Positions 7,371 through 15,044 of a stretch of DNA of 52,541 nt are shown here, piece after piece. A program made the translations under genes and the position numbers. The DNA is from Streptomyces lacrimifluminis (lineage in GTDB: Bacteria > Actinomycetota > Actinomycetes > Streptomycetales > Streptomycetaceae). The stretch is from positions 1 to 52,541 of the forward strand of contig NZ_BMMU01000041.1 of assembly GCF_014646095.1 (NCBI RefSeq), in the 5' to 3' direction. The notes beneath the pieces are model-generated. The model was not told where the DNA came from. It did no database searches and was given only the letters and a program-made list of their open reading frames with translations. Every line of letters starts with the position of its first letter. Positions within the stretch are counted from its first letter, which is position 1.

Positions 7371-8346
7371 CGAAGCCCTCCCCCGTCAGCGCCACGAACG
7401 CGTCCTCCAGGGACGCCCGTTCGATACCGAAGCCCCGGACGCGGACACCCGCGCCGACCAACGCGGCGTTCAGATCGGCCAGTTCGCGGTCGTCTTCCGG
7501 CACCTCGCCGGTCACCCGGTCCCGGTCCTCGGTGACGACCACGTCGGCGACGCCCTGTTCCTTGAGCACGCGGGCCGCGTCCGCCGCGTCGGGCGTCGTC
7601 ACGACCAGCAGGCCGCGGGCCCCGGCGGCCAACTCGGCCACCGGGCCCTGGGTGATCAGCCGCCCCTGCGCCATCACTGCCGCATGCGTACAGACCTGCT
7701 CGATCTCGTCGAGGAGGTGGGAGGAGAGGAAGACGGTGGTGCCGTCCGATGCCAACTCCCGTACCAGAGAACGGATTTCGCGCATCCCCTGGGGATCGAG
7801 CCCGTTGGTCGGCTCATCGAGGACGAGCAGCCGGCGCGGCTGGAGCAGCGCCGCCGCGAGGCCGAGCCGCTGTTTCATGCCCAGCGAGTACGCCTTCGCC
7901 TTCTTGCCTGCGGCGGCCGTCAGGCCCACCCGGTCCAGCGCCGCCGCGACGCGGATACGCCGGGTGCGCGGATCGGCGGTCGGGTCGGCGGCGTCGTACC
8001 GTGCGAGGTTGTCGCGGCCCGAGAGGAAGCCGTACAGCGCGGGCCCCTCGATGAGCGCGCCGACGTGGGGCAGGACGGCGCGGGTGGCCCGGGGCATCGA
8101 CTGCCCCAGCACCCGCGCCGTGCCCGACGTCGGCTCGATCAGGCCCATCAGCATGCGGATGGTCGTCGTCTTGCCGGAGCCGTTGGGGCCGAGGAAACCG
8201 AAGACGCTGCCCGCCGGGACGGTGAGATCGAGAGCGTCGACGGCGAGTTGTCCGCCACGGTAGCGCTTGGTGAGGGCACGGGTGACGATGACGGCGTCGT
8301 CACCCCGGTTCACCTTCTGCCACGCCGTGGCGGACGGTTCCTCCAT
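7357..8346 (-). CDS. ABC transporter ATP-binding protein
   Basis: The ATPase of about 329 residues has Walker A GPNGSGKTT (53-61), signature YSLGMKQRLGLA, Walker B RLLVLDEPTNGLDPQG and H-loop VFLSSHLLDE. The C-terminal 100 residues form the accessory domain usual in DrrA/CcmA-like exporters. The ATG at 8346 is favoured because AGGGAG lies 4 bases upstream; ATG 8358 in the same frame is possible. The gene overlaps the permease start by 14 bases, so both are translated together. A DUF2092/LolA-like gene lies just upstream on the same strand. Confidence 0.9.
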   Translation of the reverse strand: MEEPSATAWQKVNRGDDAVIVTRALTKRYRGGQLAVDALDLTVPAGSVFGFLGPNGSGKTTTIRMLMGLIEPTSGTARVLGQSMPRATRAVLPHVGALIEGPALYGFLSGRDNLARYDAADPTADPRTRRIRVAAALDRVGLTAAAGKKAKAYSLGMKQRLGLAAALLQPRRLLVLDEPTNGLDPQGMREIRSLVRELASDGTTVFLSSHLLDEIEQVCTHAAVMAQGRLITQGPVAELAAGARGLLVVTTPDAADAARVLKEQGVADVVVTEDRDRVTGEVPEDDRELADLNAALVGAGVRVRGFGIERASLEDAFVALTGEGFDVAG

Positions 8347-8373
8347 GGGCTCCCTCATTCGTCGTACCCGTGA

Positions 8374-8397
8374 GGGATTTCCCGTACGGGAAATCCC
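8374..8397. promoter_or_regulatory. 24-base perfect palindrome between the LolA-like gene and the ABC operon
   Basis: Bases 8374-8397 read GGGATTTCCCGT then its exact reverse complement, with no loop. It begins 8 bases after the stop of the LolA-like gene and ends 28 bases before the ABC ATPase start. As RNA it could be a terminator for the upstream gene. As DNA it is a typical two-fold operator for the ABC operon. Both readings remain open. Confidence 0.6.
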
Positions 8398-8405
8398 GTG
8401 GGCGG

Positions 8406-9749
8406 TTACTGCTGGGCGTTGGCCGCCTTGACCAGGGCGTCCTTCGTGACGGCGCCGACGTAGAGCTTGCCGTCGTCCGTCATCAGGGCGTTGATCAGGC
8501 GGGTCTTGAAGACCGTGCCGGAGCCGAAGTCGCCGGAGGCCTTGTCGCCGAAGGAGTCCAGGAACCCGCCGAACGCACCGGCGTCGGGCGAGCTCTCGGC
8601 CGACGGGACACCGCCCTCCATCCCCGAGTCGAACATGGCGATGGAGTTCCAGCCCTCGCCGATGACCTTGACGCCATCGTCTTCGAGCCCGTCCGGTGCA
8701 CCCTCGTGACCCTCAAGTCCCTTGAGATCCTCGCCGAACTCCTTGTCGAAGTCCTTGGCGAAGTCCTCCCCGGCCTTGTTCTCGGCCTTGTCAGTGTCCT
8801 CCGAGGCCTTCGTCCCGCCCTCCTCGGTGACCTTCGTTCCCTTGGGCGGGGTGAAGTCGAAGGTCGAGGCGGCGGGCTTGCCGAAGTCGACGTCGACGAA
8901 GCCGACGTCCACGACGGCGGCACCGCCGCTCGCCGGGGTGAGCGTGAACTTCAGGGGCGTCCCCGTCTTCGAGTCGACCGCGATACTGATCGCCCCGACC
9001 GTGGACCCGGACGCCTTCGGCGTGATGACCAGCTTGTACGCGTCCCGGCCGGCCACCTGGGCGGTGCCGTCGACGGTCACGGAGGTCGTGTCGTCGACCG
9101 CCTTCAGAGCTTCCTCGGCGAGCTGCCCCGGCGTGGCGGACGCGTCGTCACCGGGCAGGATCCGGTCCTTGTCCTCACCCTTGTCCTCACCCTTGCCGCT
9201 CTCGGACGCGGGGGCCGTCGCGTGGTACGCCTCGTTCGACGCACTGTCGTACGCCCACACCTCGTCGCCGTTGTGGATCACGCTGTACTCGGCGGCCTTC
9301 TCCAGCAGCGACAGCTTCTGCTTGTCGGGGCCGTCGACGGCGACCCGCACGGTGTGCGTGCCGGTGGCCAGCTCAAGGAGCTTGGCGCTCGGATCGGCGG
9401 CCGACCCCGAGTCGTCGGAGCCCCCTCCGAGTCCGCCGGACAGGAGTCCGCTCTCCAGACCGCCGAGATCGGGCAGCCCCAGATCCGTACTGATCTTCAC
9501 CGTGCCGGACAGTTGCTGTACGTCCGACGCGGCGATCTTCTCGATGAGTTCCTGCGCACTGATCTTCGGCAGATCGGGGTCACCGGAGCCGGCGAACGCC
9601 GGTACCAGGCCGATCGTCGCGACCGTCAGACCGATCACCACGGCCGGAGCGGCGTACCGCGCGGCCTTGCGGCCCCGGGACGGCGCGTCCTCGGCCTCGT
9701 TCCCGGCCTCGATCCGGTTCCCCGCCTTGGCCTCTTCGTACGGTGCCAT
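8406..9749 (-). CDS. Membrane-anchored LolA/RseB-like protein (DUF2092 type)
   Basis: The 447-residue protein begins with a charged cytoplasmic segment and a single membrane helix (about residues 34-53, AAPAVVIGLTVATIGLVPAFAG). A long exported domain follows: ELIEKIAASDVQQLSGTVKIST, then YSVIHNGDEVWAYDSASNEAYH, then AYKLVITPKASGSTVGAISIAVD. This is the half-barrel layout of LolA/LolB/RseB-like lipid-binding domains. The middle and C-terminal parts contain acidic Lys/Glu/Asp-rich linkers. The start ATG 9749 has GGAGG 10 bases upstream. Actinobacterial members have no proven function; lipid handling or envelope-stress sensing is the family-based guess. Confidence 0.78.
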   Translation of the reverse strand: MAPYEEAKAGNRIEAGNEAEDAPSRGRKAARYAAPAVVIGLTVATIGLVPAFAGSGDPDLPKISAQELIEKIAASDVQQLSGTVKISTDLGLPDLGGLESGLLSGGLGGGSDDSGSAADPSAKLLELATGTHTVRVAVDGPDKQKLSLLEKAAEYSVIHNGDEVWAYDSASNEAYHATAPASESGKGEDKGEDKDRILPGDDASATPGQLAEEALKAVDDTTSVTVDGTAQVAGRDAYKLVITPKASGSTVGAISIAVDSKTGTPLKFTLTPASGGAAVVDVGFVDVDFGKPAASTFDFTPPKGTKVTEEGGTKASEDTDKAENKAGEDFAKDFDKEFGEDLKGLEGHEGAPDGLEDDGVKVIGEGWNSIAMFDSGMEGGVPSAESSPDAGAFGGFLDSFGDKASGDFGSGTVFKTRLINALMTDDGKLYVGAVTKDALVKAANAQQ

Positions 9750-9956
9750 GTGTGCCTTACCTCCGTCGTCGGCGGCGGCTGTCCGTCCCACACTGTCCAC
9801 CCTGAGCCGCCATTCTCACCCGAACCGGTGAGGAGTGGTGGTTTCCATCTCACCAAATCGGCGACGGGGAATCGTCAGACCTTGGGCTCAACTCCGTGTA
9901 CTGCTACGGGATGACATGAGGAGCCCCAGCTTCCCCTGACCCGTAGGGGTCACCCC

Positions 9957-10097
9957 ACCCATCCGGCACCTCGATGCCAGGGCCCAACCCTCCAGCCCAT
10001 CCGGTGCCTGGCGGCCGAGGCCGACATCTCCAGCCCGTCCGGTGCCTGGGGCCGAGGTTCGCGCATGCAGCCCGTCCGAGGGTCCCCCTCTGGGGGA
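9957..10097. repeat. Tandem copies of a 37-38 base dispersed-type repeat plus hairpin
   Basis: Unit starts with AGCCCRTCCGG at 9994, 10032 and 10069, with a degenerate copy from about 9957. The units share AGCCCRTCCGGTGCCTGG followed by GGCCGAGG. They resemble the AGCCCGTCCGGCG-type intergenic repeat I recall from many Streptomyces genomes. A short hairpin (TCCCCC 10083-10088 with GGGGGA 10092-10097) follows, downstream of the polyprenyl synthase gene on the minus strand. Confidence 0.65.
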
Positions 10098-10134
10098 GGG
10101 GCGGGACGGGTAAGGGCGGCGGGGGCGAAACCCC

Positions 10135-11145
10135 TCACCCCGCCCGATGCACCACCGCGTCACACATCTCCACCAGCGCGGCCTTCGCATCGCACTCCGC
10201 CAACGGCACCAGCGCGGCCCGCGCCTCCTCCGCATACCGCACCGTGTCCCGCCGAGCCTGCTCCAACGCCGGATGCACCCGCAGCCGAGCCAACGCCTCC
10301 GCGTGCCGGGCGTCGTCACTCAGGTCGGAGTCCAGCAACTCGCACAACGCGACATCCTCGGCCAGCCCCAGCCGGGCCACCCGCTCCCGCAGCCGCAGCA
10401 CGGGCATCGTGGGAATGCCCTCCCGCAGATCCGTCCCCGGCGTCTTCCCCGACTCGTGGGAGTCGGACGCGATGTCCAGCACGTCGTCCGCGAGCTGGAA
10501 GGCGACCCCGAGCCGCTCCCCGTACTGGGTGAGCACATCCACGACAGTGTCGTCGGCCCCGGACATCATCGCCCCGAAGCGGCAGGCCACGGCCACCAGC
10601 GACCCGGTCTTCCCGCCCAGCACGTCCAGATAGTGCTCGACGGGGTCCCGCCCGTCCGACGGCCCCGCCGTCTCCAGGATCTGCCCGGTCACCAGCCGCT
10701 CGAACGCCTCCGCCTGCACCCGGACCGCCTCGGGCCCGAGGTCGGCGAGGATGTGGGAGGCGCGCGCGAACAGGAAGTCCCCGGTGAGGACCGCGACGGA
10801 GTTGCCCCAGCGCGTGTTGGCGCTGGGCACCCCGCGCCGCACCTCGGCCTCGTCCATGACGTCGTCGTGATACAGCGTCGCGAGGTGGGTCAGCTCCACC
10901 ACCACCGCGGACGGCACGATCCCCGGCGCATGGCGGTCCCCGAACTGCGCCGCGAGCATCACGAGCAAGGGCCGGAACCGCTTCCCGCCGGCCCGTACGA
11001 GATGCTGCGCGGCCTCCGTGATGAAGGGGACCTCGCTCTTGGTGGCTTCGAGCAACCCTTCCTCGACAGCCGCCAATCCGGCCTGGACATCGGCTTCGAG
11101 AGCCTGGTCCCGCACGCTCAGCCCGAACGGCCCGACGACGGTCAC
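10135..11145 (-). CDS. Long-chain polyprenyl diphosphate synthase (menaquinone side chain)
   Basis: The 336-residue trans-prenyltransferase has the first aspartate-rich motif DDVMD at 94-98, the second DDVLD at 220-224, and GGKRFRP and GKTGSL lysine/arginine motifs. It extends an allylic diphosphate with isopentenyl diphosphate. Ala89, five residues before the first motif, is small, which fits long-chain (C30-C50) rather than C15-C20 products. It probably makes the MK-9 tail used by the menaquinone genes elsewhere in the window. It starts at GTG 11145 with AGGAG 7 bases upstream. Confidence 0.88.
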   Translation of the reverse strand: MTVVGPFGLSVRDQALEADVQAGLAAVEEGLLEATKSEVPFITEAAQHLVRAGGKRFRPLLVMLAAQFGDRHAPGIVPSAVVVELTHLATLYHDDVMDEAEVRRGVPSANTRWGNSVAVLTGDFLFARASHILADLGPEAVRVQAEAFERLVTGQILETAGPSDGRDPVEHYLDVLGGKTGSLVAVACRFGAMMSGADDTVVDVLTQYGERLGVAFQLADDVLDIASDSHESGKTPGTDLREGIPTMPVLRLRERVARLGLAEDVALCELLDSDLSDDARHAEALARLRVHPALEQARRDTVRYAEEARAALVPLAECDAKAALVEMCDAVVHRAG

Positions 11146-11671
11146 GAGGGATCTCCTGTCTGCTGGTGTCTACTGGCGGTCACACGGTGTGTCGATAGGT
11201 CGCTGCCATCACTCAAGTCAGCGTATCCGGTCATGTTTCGATCACCGCGAGCGCCCGCCCGTCCAGGCCAGGCGGTATCGGATCACGACCGGAATGTTTT
11301 TGATCAGTCCAAAGCATGGACATTTATAAACATCCCGCGGCCGTCACCGAGACAACGTCGCGCATCGCGCGAGAGGTTCCACCCTCGTAACGGACACAAA
11401 CACCCAATAGTCATGAAGCACCCCAAAACCCCATCGACTCCACCTGGACCACGACTACCCCCGCTCCGTGATTCGAGTCACTCCCACAGGCGACCCTCAC
11501 CACCCCCACCCCGCAAACTCCCCATTCACAAAAGGCAAGTTGCCCTCCACTCCCCTTTTGCTATTTGCCCGTTTTATTCCCAATGGGTATCCCAAATAGG
11601 CAAGTCCTGCATTTCTGCCCCTTGTTCCATCCGTGTGCTCTCGCATACGTTTCGCGCCACACCGGGCGGAC
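11146..11671. other. Intergenic region with AT-rich promoter segment
   Basis: No gene is seen in these 526 bases. The stretch 11520-11610 is unusually A/T-rich for this genome. It holds CTATTTG (11561-11567) and its inverse CAAATAG (11593-11599), and GGCAAGT twice (11534, 11599). TTGCCC (11565) and TATCCC (11588) are spaced 17 bases and could be the promoter for the riboswitch leader. A second A/T-rich patch at 11296-11330 contains TTTATAAAC. Confidence 0.5.
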
Positions 11672-11866
11672 CGCCGAATCCTGCCACCGCCCGCAGAGCA
11701 GACAACCCACCCACCCACACGTGACTCACGCAGGCAGGAGCGGGGGACCCAGGTAGGCCGCCGGTCCGGGCTTTCACGCCGGAGCGGCTAGGGGTGAAGC
11801 CGCGCGCCGACAACGCGCCCGGCCGGGCATCTCCCGCCCGAACCCGACAGCTCACCTCGCAGGCGC
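11672..11866 (+). promoter_or_regulatory. c-di-AMP riboswitch (ydaO/yuaA type)
   Basis: The leader carries the conserved blocks of this class in order: GCCGAATCCTGCC (from 11673), GGCAGGAGCGGGGGACCCAGG (11733-11753), GGGGTGAAGCC (11791-11801) and CCGACAGCTCACCTCGCAGGC (11844-11864). CCTGCC 11680-11685 pairs with GGCAGG 11733-11738. The cell-wall gene begins 15 bases later. In actinobacteria these riboswitches sit before rpf, NlpC/P60 and SLT genes and turn expression off when c-di-AMP is high. The boundaries are approximate. Confidence 0.87.
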
Positions 11867-11881
11867 CGGAGAGGACTCACC

Positions 11882-12373
11882 ATGCCCGTACGAGGTCGGC
11901 ACCACCACGCGAGAACCCCCCGCCGCCCGCTCGCGCTCACCCGCACACTCGCCATCACCGGGACGGCCGCCGCAGCCCTGGTCATCCCCTTCCTGACCGC
12001 GACAACGGCTTCGGCCGCACCGGCCGCGTCGTCGTCGACGACGACGTACTACGCGAACAACCTGGACGGCTGGATCCGCGAATCGCTCGACATCATGGCG
12101 CAGAACGGAATCCCCGGAACGTACGACGGCATCTACCGCAACATCATCCGCGAGTCGTCGGGCAACCCCTACGCCATCAACAACTGGGACTCCAACGCGG
12201 CAGCCGGCACCCCCTCCAAGGGGCTCCTCCAGGTCATCGACCCGACCTTCGCCGCCTACCACGTCACCGGCACCTCGTACGACCCCTACGACCCGATCGC
12301 GAACATCACCGCGGCCTGCAACTACGCGGCGGCACGATACGGATCGATAGACAACGTGTACGGGGCCTACTAG
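11882..12373 (+). CDS. Secreted SLT-domain (lytic transglycosylase-like) protein
   Basis: The 163-residue precursor has an Arg/His-rich N-terminus, a hydrophobic core and signal cleavage near TTASAAPA (about residue 46). The mature part is a compact SLT fold. IIRESSGNPYAIN carries the catalytic Glu, and GTPSKGLLQVIDPTFAAYH and ITAACNYAAARYG are the other family motifs. It should cut peptidoglycan glycan strands outside the cell. GGAGAGG lies 7 bases before ATG 11882. The c-di-AMP riboswitch upstream ties its expression to turgor and cell-wall signalling. Confidence 0.88.
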   Translation: MPVRGRHHHARTPRRPLALTRTLAITGTAAAALVIPFLTATTASAAPAASSSTTTYYANNLDGWIRESLDIMAQNGIPGTYDGIYRNIIRESSGNPYAINNWDSNAAAGTPSKGLLQVIDPTFAAYHVTGTSYDPYDPIANITAACNYAAARYGSIDNVYGAY

Positions 12374-12394
12374 GCCGCCCCAGACCGGTGCGCT

Positions 12395-12455
12395 GCCCGG
12401 GTCAGCAGGCCGGGCCGGCCCTACTGGGCCGACCTGCCGGCCTGCTGACCCGGGC
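12395..12455. terminator. Bidirectional terminator between SLT gene and HAD gene
   Basis: A perfect 19-base stem (12395-12413 with 12437-12455) encloses a loop that itself folds (GGCCC TACT GGGCC). It lies between convergent stop codons, so it can serve both strands. Confidence 0.85.
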
Positions 12456-12458
12456 CTC

Positions 12459-13280
12459 CTACCGGCCCGTCCCGCCCCCGAACAGCCGCTCCAGCACCAC
12501 CGCGATCCCGTCGTCCTCGTTCGAGAGGGTGACCTCGTCCGCCACGGCCTTGAGTTCGGGATGGGCGTTGGCCATGGCCACCCCGTGAGCCGCCCAGTCG
12601 AACATCGGGATGTCGTTGGGCATGTCACCGAAGGCGATGGTGGCGGACGCGGTCAGCCCGAGATACTCGGCTGCCAGCGCGAGCCCCGTCGCCTTGGTGA
12701 TGCCGCATGGCTGGAGTTCGACGGTGCCCGGCCCCGACATGGTGACCGTCGCGAGGGAACCGACCGCTCCGCGCGCCGCCGACGCCAACTCGTCGTCGGA
12801 CAGGAACGGATGGCGCAGCAGCACCTTGCTGATGGGCTCGGCCCACAGATCGTCCCGGTGCGGCACCCGTACGGCGGGCAGCGTCGGGTGGGGCATCAGG
12901 TAGCCGGGTTCGATGAGCGTGAGCCCGTCGACACCGTCCTGATCGACTGCGGCGTACACCTGCCCGACCTCGGCCTCGATCTTGCCGAGCGCGGTCTCCG
13001 CCAGCTCCTGGTCCAGGGTCACCGACCACAGCAGACGGTCGGCGCCGGCGTCGTACAGCTGCGCCCCCTGCCCGCACACCGCGAGCCCTCCGGCGCCGAG
13101 GTCGTCGAGCAGCGGCCGGACTCTCGGAGCCGGCCGTCCCGTCACGACCAGATGCCGGGCACCTGCGGCCGTGACACGCTCCAGCACGGCCCGCGACCGG
13201 TCGGAGAGCGTGTCGTCGGCACGCAGGAGCGTTCCGTCCAGGTCCGTGGCGATCAGTGCGTATGCGGTGGGAGCGGCCAT
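12459..13280 (-). CDS. Cof-type HAD-superfamily phosphatase
   Basis: The 273-residue protein has HAD motif I DLDGTLL (Asp13 nucleophile, Asp15), motif II VVTGRP, motif III Lys in GITKATGL and motif IV FGDMPNDIPMF. A C2B-type cap lies between motifs II and III. Such enzymes dephosphorylate sugar phosphates, nucleotides or flavin/PLP precursors in the cytoplasm; the substrate is not predictable. ATG 13280 puts motif I at the usual distance from the start. In-frame upstream starts, such as 13310, are possible. Confidence 0.85.
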   Translation of the reverse strand: MAAPTAYALIATDLDGTLLRADDTLSDRSRAVLERVTAAGARHLVVTGRPAPRVRPLLDDLGAGGLAVCGQGAQLYDAGADRLLWSVTLDQELAETALGKIEAEVGQVYAAVDQDGVDGLTLIEPGYLMPHPTLPAVRVPHRDDLWAEPISKVLLRHPFLSDDELASAARGAVGSLATVTMSGPGTVELQPCGITKATGLALAAEYLGLTASATIAFGDMPNDIPMFDWAAHGVAMANAHPELKAVADEVTLSNEDDGIAVVLERLFGGGTGR

Positions 13281-13691
13281 GATCCAGAGAATACGGATCG
13301 TTCGGCCCATCGGTCTCCGTCCGAACCGGACGACGTTCCGCCTCCCTTCAGCAACAGCCCCGGCGCAGGCACCAGTTCCCGCACCGGGTGCCGGCGCAGG
13401 ACGACCCGAGCAGGCCGACGACTCCGTACAGCGAACCCCTGGTTCACAAGATCGAGCAAGGCACACGTTGACCGGGCGGACCAGCACCGGAGCCCCGTCT
13501 CCGCCCCACCCGCGCCCTACCCGCGCCCCGCCATGTCCCCCAAAGGGCGCCAAGCGGGAATCACCGGCTCCGAACGACACTTATCAGAACATTGCGAACT
13601 CTTCAGACGCCGGGAACACTGCCCTGAGCCCTCGACTCACCCGTAACCTGTGGCGCGACCACATGGCCACACGAGAGCGAGGCAGCACCCC
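13281..13691. other. Intergenic region between divergent HAD and fumarylacetoacetase genes
   Basis: No gene, repeat or clear palindrome was found in these 411 bases. Frames on both strands lack ribosome sites and consistent codon bias. It must hold the two divergent promoters. Confidence 0.5.
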
Positions 13692-14906
13692 ATGCCCCCC
13701 TTCGATGTCCCCGAGGGCGACCCCTTCGGCCCGCACAACCTCCCCTACGGCGTGTTCTCCCCGGCCGGCTCCACGGACCGGCGGGTCGGTGTCCGACTCG
13801 GCGACCACGTCCTGGACGCGGGCGCCGCAGCCGCAGCCCTCGGCTCCCCCTATGTCTCCGTACTGGCCCGCCCGACCCTCAACCCCCTTCTCGCCGCGGG
13901 CCGCACGGCCTGGTCCGACATCCGACGCGCCCTCACGGCCTGGGTCACCGTCCCGTCCCACCAGGACACCGTCGCACCTCTCCTCCACCCTCTCTCCGCG
14001 GTGACGCTGCACCTTCCCTTCGAGGTCGCGGACTACGTCGACTTCTACGCATCCGAGAACCACGCCCGGAACGTCGGCCAGATCTTCCGCCCCGACGCCG
14101 CGGACTCCCTGACCCCCAACTGGAAGCACCTGCCGATCGGTTACCACGGCCGCTCGGGCACGGTCGTGGTCTCCGGCACGGACGTCGTACGACCGTCAGG
14201 CCAGCGCAAGGCCCCCACCGACCCGGTCCCGCTCTTCGGCCCGTCGGTCCGCCTGGACATCGAGGCGGAGGTCGGCTTCGTGGTGGGCACACCGTCGTCC
14301 ATGGGCAGCCCCGTGACCTTGTCCGCCTTCCGGGACCACGTCTTCGGCCTCTGCCTCCTGAACGACTGGTCCGCCCGCGACATCCAGGCATGGGAGTACG
14401 TCCCGCTGGGTCCGTTCCTCGGCAAGTCCTTCGCCACGTCCGTCTCGGCGTGGATCACGCCGCTGGACGCCCTGGAGGATGCCCGGATCGCCCCGCCTGC
14501 CCGCACCCACCCCCTGCTTCCCTACCTCGACGACGCCGAGGAGGAGCCCGGCGGCTACGACCTCCGTATCTCCGTCGCCGTGAACGGCCACACCATCTCC
14601 GAGCCCCCTTTCTCCACCATGTACTGGACGGCGGCACAACAACTCGCCCACATGACCGTCAACGGTGCCTCTCTGCGCACCGGCGACCTCTACGGCTCGG
14701 GCACGGTCAGCGGCCCGACCGAACGCGAGCGCGGCTCCCTCCTCGAACTCACCTGGAACGGCACCGCCCCCCTCGACCTCCCCGCCGGCAAGCGCACCTT
14801 CCTGGAGGACGACGACGAGGTCACCCTCACCGCCTGGGCCCCGGGTCCGAACGGCACCCGCGTAGGCCTGGGCGAGGTGAGGGGCAGAATCACTCCTGCG
14901 AGCTGA
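13692..14906 (+). CDS. fahA: Fumarylacetoacetase
   Basis: The 404-residue enzyme of the tyrosine/homogentisate pathway cleaves fumarylacetoacetate to fumarate and acetoacetate. An N-terminal SH3-like domain is followed by the FAH domain. Metal and active-site motifs are DFYASENHARNVGQIFRP, LPIGYHGRSGTVV, DIEAEVGFVVG and LNDWSARDIQAWEYVPLGPFLGKSF. Length is normal for the family. ATG 13692 (MPPFDVPEGDPFGPHNLPYG) matches family N-termini; the open frame extends 14 codons further upstream without support. It is monocistronic here, with no other homogentisate genes in the window. Confidence 0.94.
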   Translation: MPPFDVPEGDPFGPHNLPYGVFSPAGSTDRRVGVRLGDHVLDAGAAAAALGSPYVSVLARPTLNPLLAAGRTAWSDIRRALTAWVTVPSHQDTVAPLLHPLSAVTLHLPFEVADYVDFYASENHARNVGQIFRPDAADSLTPNWKHLPIGYHGRSGTVVVSGTDVVRPSGQRKAPTDPVPLFGPSVRLDIEAEVGFVVGTPSSMGSPVTLSAFRDHVFGLCLLNDWSARDIQAWEYVPLGPFLGKSFATSVSAWITPLDALEDARIAPPARTHPLLPYLDDAEEEPGGYDLRISVAVNGHTISEPPFSTMYWTAAQQLAHMTVNGASLRTGDLYGSGTVSGPTERERGSLLELTWNGTAPLDLPAGKRTFLEDDDEVTLTAWAPGPNGTRVGLGEVRGRITPAS

Positions 14907-15044
14907 GCGAAGCGCCGGGGAGCGCCGGGGGCAGAGAACAGGGCGCGTGATCCGGCGCCGGCCGGCAGGGAACCGGCCCGCCCGGTCCCGCCCCACACTC
15001 CCCTCCCATATACCCCATACACCCTGTATGCGGGCTCCAGCCCT

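Noticed and set aside
9815..9832. CTCACC/GGTGAG inverted repeat before the LolA-like gene
   Set aside because: Six-base arms with a 6-base gap are expected by chance in this composition; not strong enough to report as an operator.
14907..15044. GCGCCGGGGAGCGCCGGGG direct repeat between fahA and recQ
   Set aside because: Short, simple GC sequence with no dyad. Nothing supports a function.
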